In this document: piece after piece, positions 60,130 to 64,000 of the stretch | Numbering within the stretch: position 1 is the first letter of the stretch | Layout: each line of letters opens with the position of its first letter | DNA from: Elusimicrobia bacterium UBA5214 | GTDB taxonomy: Bacteria > Elusimicrobiota > UBA5214 | DNA: 64,000 nt | Assembly: GCA_002412545.1 (NCBI GenBank) | Contig: DHVG01000027.1 | Coordinates: forward strand, 23,482 to 87,481 | Direction of reading: 5' to 3' | Program-made: the position numbers and the translations under genes | The notes under the pieces: model-generated | Seen by the model: only the letters and a program-made list of their open reading frames with translations | Database searches by the model: none | Told to the model about the DNA's origin: nothing

Positions 60130-61164
60130 TTATACAACGACAATTTTTCTTGCTGGTTTTGCAATCACTTCACCGATAAGACAGGCATCCTTAATTCCTT
60201 CGTTAAGTAATTTTTCTAATAGTTTACCACTCTTTTTTTCGGGAACTGAGATAAGCAAACCACCGGAAGTCTGTGGGTCAAAAAGAATATCTAAGTTTTC
60301 CTTTGATAAATTTGTCTCAATGTGAGGAAGATAAAAATCACGGTTAGCATAAAGTCCAGCCGGAACAAATCCTTCTTTAACAAATTTTTTGGTTTCCGGA
60401 AATATTGATACATTATCTAAATATATCTTTATTCCTACATTGCTATTCACTGCTAATTGATAAGTATGTCCAAGCAGACCAAAACCGGTGATATCGGTGC
60501 AAGCATTTACACCAAGTCCCAGCATAATTTTTGCCGCCCTCTCATTGAGGGTAGTCATCGCCTGAATAATTTTTTTTACGGTTTCTTTTTTGGCTAATCC
60601 AGCCTTAATTGCGGTAGCGATAATTCCGGTACCTAAAGGTTTGGTAAGAATAAGTTTATCTCCGGGATGAGCATTAGCATTAGTAACAATTTTTTTTGGA
60701 TGAACAATCCCAGTAGCGGCGAGACCGTATTTTAATTCTAAATCATCAACCGTATGTCCCCCGAGAAGTAAAACGCCGGCTTCGTGCATTTTCTCAATTC
60801 CACCTTTGATGATTTCCCGGAGGACAGAAATTTTTAATTCTTTTTTTGGGAAACAGACAATATTCATTGCGGTAATTGGTTTTCCACCCATTGCATAGAT
60901 ATCGCTTAAAGCATTAGTAACTGCTACTTGACCAAAAGTATAAGGGTCATCAACGATTGGTGTAAAATAATCTACGGTTTGGATAATTGCGATATCCTTG
61001 GTTAGTTCATATATTCCAGCATCTGCCGGTTTCTCTAACCCGACTAAGAGATGTGAATCTTTTATCAAAGGTAAATCACAAAGTATTTTCTCTAAGTCAC
61101 CCGGACTTAGTTTTGATGCTCAACCACTTGCTCTTACTTTTTGAGTCAAACGCAGATTATTCAT
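60130..61164 (-). CDS. selD: Selenophosphate synthetase, selenocysteine-containing
   Basis: SelD makes selenophosphate from selenide and ATP for tRNA-Sec charging. Reading the in-frame TGA at 61120-61122 as Sec extends the frame to the ATG at 61164, giving 344 aa: the N-terminus is MNNLRLTQKVRASG-Sec15-ASKLSPGDL, matching the catalytic Sec/Cys and conserved Lys of the family. Later blocks TVDDLELKYGLAATG, LTKPLGTGI and DITGFGLLGH are typical. A perfect 7-bp hairpin follows the TGA as a SECIS candidate. The promoter is so close that the mRNA would have about five bases before the ATG and no ribosome site is visible, so it may be leaderless. Confidence 0.93.
61092..61122 (-). promoter_or_regulatory. 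bSECIS element and UGA Sec codon of selD
   Basis: TGA (61122-61120), 9-nt spacer, then CTAAGTC-CGGGT-GACTTAG (61110-61092): a perfect 7-bp stem with a G-rich 5-nt loop at the distance expected for bacterial SECIS. Confidence 0.8.
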
Positions 61165-61175
61165 TTTAATTTACA

Positions 61176-61204
61176 ATTATATCTGTTTATAAGAAAAAAA
61201 TCAA
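61176..61204 (-). promoter_or_regulatory. Promoter of selD
   Basis: TATAAT (61181-61176) is perfect; TTGATT (61204-61199) matches the -35 at four of six positions; spacer 17 bp. The predicted start near 61169 lies five bases before the ATG. Confidence 0.68.
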
Positions 61205-61308
61205 TCTGCTATAAATTCAAAATTGTTCCAACCATTTTTCTTTACCCGGCTCTTTGCTTTTTCCAACATCCCAGGAGAAATATCCACGACTACTATTTTA
61301 CCTTCGCT
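61201..61308 (-). pseudogene. Fragment of a class I SAM methyltransferase
   Basis: A frame without a start, overlapping nothing except the permease's end, reads KSEGKIVVVDISPGMLEKAK, then RVKKNGWNNFEFIAD and stop. This is the strand-2/acidic-loop region of UbiE/ArsM-like methyltransferases; the upstream GxGxG motif and the rest of the fold are missing. It is a truncated remnant joined to the end of the permease gene, pointing to a past deletion or recombination here. Confidence 0.7.
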
Positions 61309-61309
61309 T

Positions 61310-62509
61310 TTATAAAAAGAGATTGAACAAATATCCTAAAATTACTACTTGGGGAACAGTAATAATTGGTAGCCAGAGCGCGGCCTTCTTCCCGACATTC
61401 GACCAGAGTAAGCCGATTTCGGTATAATCAGTCGCGACACCAGCCATCAGAAAGACAAAAGAATTCCCGAACGCACCGGTCTGTTTAAAAATCTCAAAAG
61501 CAAGCGGTGATGAACCTTCAGAACAAATTTCAATTATCGTTGCTAAAACCAGTGTTACAATTAAACCAAGTAAACTTGCACCTAAATAATGGATGAAGAA
61601 ATGTTTCGGAACATAAGCCGAAGCTAACGATGCTAAAAACATACCCAGCAAAATCCACCATAAAACCATCCTGGTTAAATTCCAGGAACCCTGCAACACA
61701 CCAAAAGTATCGTCTTTCAGGTTATCCGGGGTAAATTTGTATTCTTCCCATCTCCTTTTAATATCCTTAGTAATTGAAAAATCTTCATCCACCGTAACCG
61801 AGTATTTATTTTCTTCAATCAACCTTTTCTTAGCCAGTATTTGGTAAATTAAACCAGTGATTATCGCGATAATAATTGCGAAGAGAACAAAGAATAATGC
61901 CTTTATCCCAAAAAAACCGAATAACATTATCGTCACCGGTAAATTTGCCCAAGGTGAGGCAAGCAAGAAAGCAATCACTGCGGGGACAGAGGCACCTTTT
62001 TTATAAATTTCTATGGCAATCGCCAGAATTCCGTGTGAACAGGCAGACATCAAAAAACCTAATCCTGCGGAATAAAAAATAGTTCTTTTTCTATGTTGTG
62101 CCAGATATTTGGAAATATATTCTTGGGGAATAAAATGGTCAACAATTCCTCCAATCAGTAAACCAGTAATAATCGCTAACCAAATTTTTTTAGCACAATC
62201 ATAAAAAGAAAATACTAAATTTTTGAGAATAGTTATCCCAAAATAATTGAAGATAAAATGGATTAGATAGATTAAAACTAAGCCGGAAACAACCAGAAAT
62301 AATCTTTCTTGATACCATTTTTTTACTTTGACTACACAAGTCGGACATTTTTCTTCTTTCTGAAGTTCACCCCGATGTAACGTTGGGGCGATACCTAAGT
62401 GGTGTATCTTTTCATATTTTCTTAAACAATATTCACTACAGAAATAATGTCCATACGCTTCAATTGTTCCTTCCATACCACAAATCGGGTCAATTTTATT
62501 TTTTTCCAT
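61310..62509 (-). CDS. SO_0444-family heavy-metal efflux permease with N-terminal YHS-like domain
   Basis: This 399-aa membrane protein belongs to the DUF318/ArsP-like permeases, closest in build to SO_0444-type Cu/Zn efflux proteins. The N-terminal cytosolic part has DPICGM...YFCSEYCLRKY (YHS-like) and CPTC, likely metal sites. The membrane part has about eight helices with two repeated signatures, SACSHGILAIAIEIYKKG and EICSEGSSPLAFEIFKQTG, typical of the family. Residues GIAPTLHRGELQ near 37-48 are coded by a CCCCGATG hairpin (62370-62388). It follows two small metal-binding protein genes, forming a metal-handling group. Confidence 0.83.
   Translation of the reverse strand: MEKNKIDPICGMEGTIEAYGHYFCSEYCLRKYEKIHHLGIAPTLHRGELQKEEKCPTCVVKVKKWYQERLFLVVSGLVLIYLIHFIFNYFGITILKNLVFSFYDCAKKIWLAIITGLLIGGIVDHFIPQEYISKYLAQHRKRTIFYSAGLGFLMSACSHGILAIAIEIYKKGASVPAVIAFLLASPWANLPVTIMLFGFFGIKALFFVLFAIIIAIITGLIYQILAKKRLIEENKYSVTVDEDFSITKDIKRRWEEYKFTPDNLKDDTFGVLQGSWNLTRMVLWWILLGMFLASLASAYVPKHFFIHYLGASLLGLIVTLVLATIIEICSEGSSPLAFEIFKQTGAFGNSFVFLMAGVATDYTEIGLLWSNVGKKAALWLPIITVPQVVILGYLFNLFL
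62370..62388. repeat. CCCCGATG-TAA-CGTTGGGG hairpin element in frame
   Basis: 8-bp arms with two G-T pairs and a 3-nt loop. It is nearly identical to the hairpin at 8706-8726 in the cobalamin riboswitch (CCCCCGATG-TAA-CATCGGGGG) and is in frame inside the permease gene. Confidence 0.72.
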
Positions 62510-62641
62510 TTTTCAGTTTCTCTTAAGTGCAAAATTTTTTTTATTGGTAATTTTACTCAATTCAATTATCCATAGAGAAACCGCGAGGAGTGGTTTCTAG
62601 TCGAGTCATCAGATCAGGTTCAGATGTATCCATTTCTATCT

Positions 62642-63115
62642 TTACTTTACACTCTTGGGTTTGTTAATTTTCTTTTTTAGTTCTTCGGGTTTAACTTCTT
62701 TACCGCATTCCGGACAATGAAATTTTATTTCACTTTCTACAAGTTTTTTCTTATGTTCCGGACATTCACCAGGTTTTGCTTGATGGTAATCACATTTTTC
62801 TTCCGGACAGGCGTAAGTACGATAGGATTCCTTCTTTTCTAAATTCATCCCACATTTTGAACAGCGACCCGATTCATCTTTTGTCTCGCAACCCATCGGG
62901 CAAACATAGACCGTCTTCTTAAAGACTTTCTCTTCTTTCTCCGCTGTCTTCTTTTCTGCTGGGTTTCCTTCTCCGTGTTCGTGAGTTATTGCTTTTTCGT
63001 GTTGTTCTGTACCGTGTTGATGTGTCTCAGCGGCACAAAGGTTACAAGCAAAAAGTCTTGAATTCAGTCCGACGAAGAAAACGAGAAGCACAATTACTTT
63101 TGTCCACATCTCCAT
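62642..63115 (-). CDS. Exported heavy-metal-binding-domain protein
   Basis: This 157-aa protein has a signal peptide (to about RLFACN), a His-rich stretch (HQHGTEQHE, HEHGEGN) and Cys-rich modules of the heavy-metal-binding YHS-like type: YVCPMGCETKDESGRCSKCGM, YACPEEKCDYHQAKPGECPEH and FHCPECGKEV. Such modules occur in CopA/CusB-like systems and bind Cu, Zn or similar ions. An AGGAGG site precedes the start. It lies between a YHS protein and the metal permease, so it may deliver or buffer metal in the periplasm. Confidence 0.8.
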   Translation of the reverse strand: MEMWTKVIVLLVFFVGLNSRLFACNLCAAETHQHGTEQHEKAITHEHGEGNPAEKKTAEKEEKVFKKTVYVCPMGCETKDESGRCSKCGMNLEKKESYRTYACPEEKCDYHQAKPGECPEHKKKLVESEIKFHCPECGKEVKPEELKKKINKPKSVK

Positions 63116-63174
63116 TTTTTACCTCCTATGATAAAAGTCAAATCGTGTTAAACGATTCGCTCTGTTTATTACTT

Positions 63175-63405
63175 TTATTTACCACAACAAGAAGGCGGTT
63201 TACCGTGCTCTTTTTCTCGGTCACTGGATAGCCAGTCAAGAAAACGCGTAAAGAGTCTTTTTTTCTTAAGATATTTTTCTGGTTCTTTTTCAAACACTTC
63301 TTTACAGTGTAAGGCACAAAAATAGTAAGTTTGTCCTTGGTATTTGGTCTTTATCTTTGCGGTCTTTTCGTCTACATCCATACCACAGACTAAATCTTTC
63401 GCCAC
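63175..63405 (-). CDS. YHS-domain metal-binding protein
   Basis: This small protein reads (V/M)AKDLVCGMDVDEKTAK, then YFCALHCKEVFEKEPEKYL, a standard YHS domain, and ends with SCCGK. I prefer the GTG start at 63405 (76 aa) because it gives the usual AKDxVCGM beginning and has a GGGGGA ribosome site seven bases upstream. A TTG at 63450 would add 15 residues and overlap the transposase end by eight bases. YHS proteins often accompany metal efflux systems; the permease two genes downstream has a similar domain. Confidence 0.82.
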   Translation of the reverse strand: MAKDLVCGMDVDEKTAKIKTKYQGQTYYFCALHCKEVFEKEPEKYLKKKRLFTRFLDWLSSDREKEHGKPPSCCGK

Positions 63406-63442
63406 CTTACATTCCCCCTTTCCAAACCCGCATTGGAAGCGG

Positions 63443-64000
63443 TCATTCAAGAACCAAATTTTTTATTCGTTCTAATTCTCTTTGGTAATCAATACGTTCC
63501 TCAACAAACTTCTTGTACGAAGTAATGTCTGTATTCCAATAATCAGAAAACTCGTCTATTCTTTCCCTTTCTTTAATCAAGCCTATATATTCCCTGTAAG
63601 AAGAGAATTCCCAGTCCTCAGGTTTGTTAACCAGGAACGCACTTGTCGGATTCAAGTGTATATATCTGGTCAAATGAAGAAACTGCTCACTTGTGTTGAT
63701 TAGGACATTTTTAAATCTTGCTTCCCATAGAGGACCTTTTCTGTTGTATTTAGTATTAAAATACTTAGTATAACTTTTCAAAATCAAGTTTACAAATCGT
63801 GAAATACCATCATCCTTTAATTGCATAAGGAGAAGATGAATATGCGTAGGCATAAGACAGTAAGCAAGTATTCTCACTATTTTCTGCGAATAAGAAAACT
63901 GAGAAAAATCAATTTCTTTAGATTTCTCTTTGTGTTTTAAAAATAAAGAAAATTTGCACGGGGTTTTTTCCAAAGTGTAGTAAGATATTGTTTGAAGCAT
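63443..64000 (-). CDS. REP-associated tyrosine transposase-like protein (5' end outside window)
   Basis: At least 185 aa of an IS200-like/RAYT (Y1_Tnp, COG1943) protein are present. The HUH metal motif is HIH in YCLMPTHIHLLL. The block SYTKYFNTKYNRKGPLWEARFKNVLI and RYIHLNPTSAFLV with DWEFSSYREY is characteristic. The first visible ATG touches the window edge and the usual N-terminal part (before the YCLMP block) looks incomplete, so the real start is probably beyond 64000. RAYTs act on hairpin repeats near their genes, so this is a candidate mobiliser for palindromic elements in this genome. The catalytic Tyr cannot be fixed with certainty. Confidence 0.85.
   Translation of the reverse strand: MLQTISYYTLEKTPCKFSLFLKHKEKSKEIDFSQFSYSQKIVRILAYCLMPTHIHLLLMQLKDDGISRFVNLILKSYTKYFNTKYNRKGPLWEARFKNVLINTSEQFLHLTRYIHLNPTSAFLVNKPEDWEFSSYREYIGLIKERERIDEFSDYWNTDITSYKKFVEERIDYQRELERIKNLVLE

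Noticed and set aside
62562..62633. 23-aa frame MDTSEPDLMTRLETTPRGF and following
   Set aside because: No ribosome site, no recognised family, and it lies in a short gap after the metal-binding protein gene; it may be a relic but cannot be supported.
1..64000. tRNA (including tRNA-Sec) or rRNA genes
   Set aside because: I looked in the gaps for T-arm GGTTCGANTCC and acceptor patterns on both strands and saw none; a covariance search was not possible.

Overview
The window reads as the chromosome of an uncultivated, moderately AT-rich, diderm, anaerobic-style bacterium. Evidence: a TonB-dependent receptor, several beta-barrel and PorV-type outer-membrane proteins, a porin, a respiratory selenocysteine formate dehydrogenase, and very large Ig-like repeat proteins with C-terminal sorting-type domains. 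The style recalls candidate phyla such as Omnitrophota, Desantisbacteria or WOR-3, but nothing here fixes the taxon. Every gene I accept lies on the minus strand, so transcription runs from high to low coordinates. I found no rRNA, tRNA or CRISPR.

Layout in transcription order. 64.0-61.3 kb: a truncated RAYT-like transposase, a YHS protein, a heavy-metal-binding exported protein and an SO_0444-type metal permease. 61.2-58.2 kb: selenium genes, namely selD (itself a selenoprotein), a DUF3343 protein and a cysteine desulfurase. 58.1-56.7 kb: a promoter-leader-terminator unit followed by a porin. 56.5-50.4 kb: the formate dehydrogenase operon (an NAD-binding protein, then fdhA with UGA=Sec, fdhB, cytochrome b subunit and fdhE). 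50.3-8.9 kb: a surface-protein region with three PorV-family proteins, five large or modular secreted proteins (one of 6305 aa), a FecR protein and beta-barrels. 8.8-0.04 kb: a cobalamin operon headed by a cobalamin riboswitch with a terminator (cobO/btuR, cobU, cobT, cobS, btuF, btuC, btuD, a BtuB-like receptor, a Dph6-like PP-loop protein).

Functional links. SelD, the desulfurase and DUF3343 supply selenium for the Sec codons in FdhA and SelD. PorV proteins and sorting domains suggest a type IX-like export route. Four surface-gene promoters carry the same CRP-like box (TGTGAT-TTTT-ATTACA) 10-11 bp upstream of a TTGACA element.

The most unusual signal is repeat invasion. Palindromic elements sit in frame inside signal peptides and enzymes. 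Short degenerate tandem repeats encode parts of signal peptides. Mirrored arrays of a 9-bp unit (CCGTT-N4 reading into N4-AACGG through a CCGTTAACGG centre) start at stop codons and flank a four-helix-bundle (23S rRNA intervening-sequence/Avd-type) gene. Repeat hairpins also occupy helices of the cobalamin riboswitch. The RAYT-like transposase is one candidate mobiliser.
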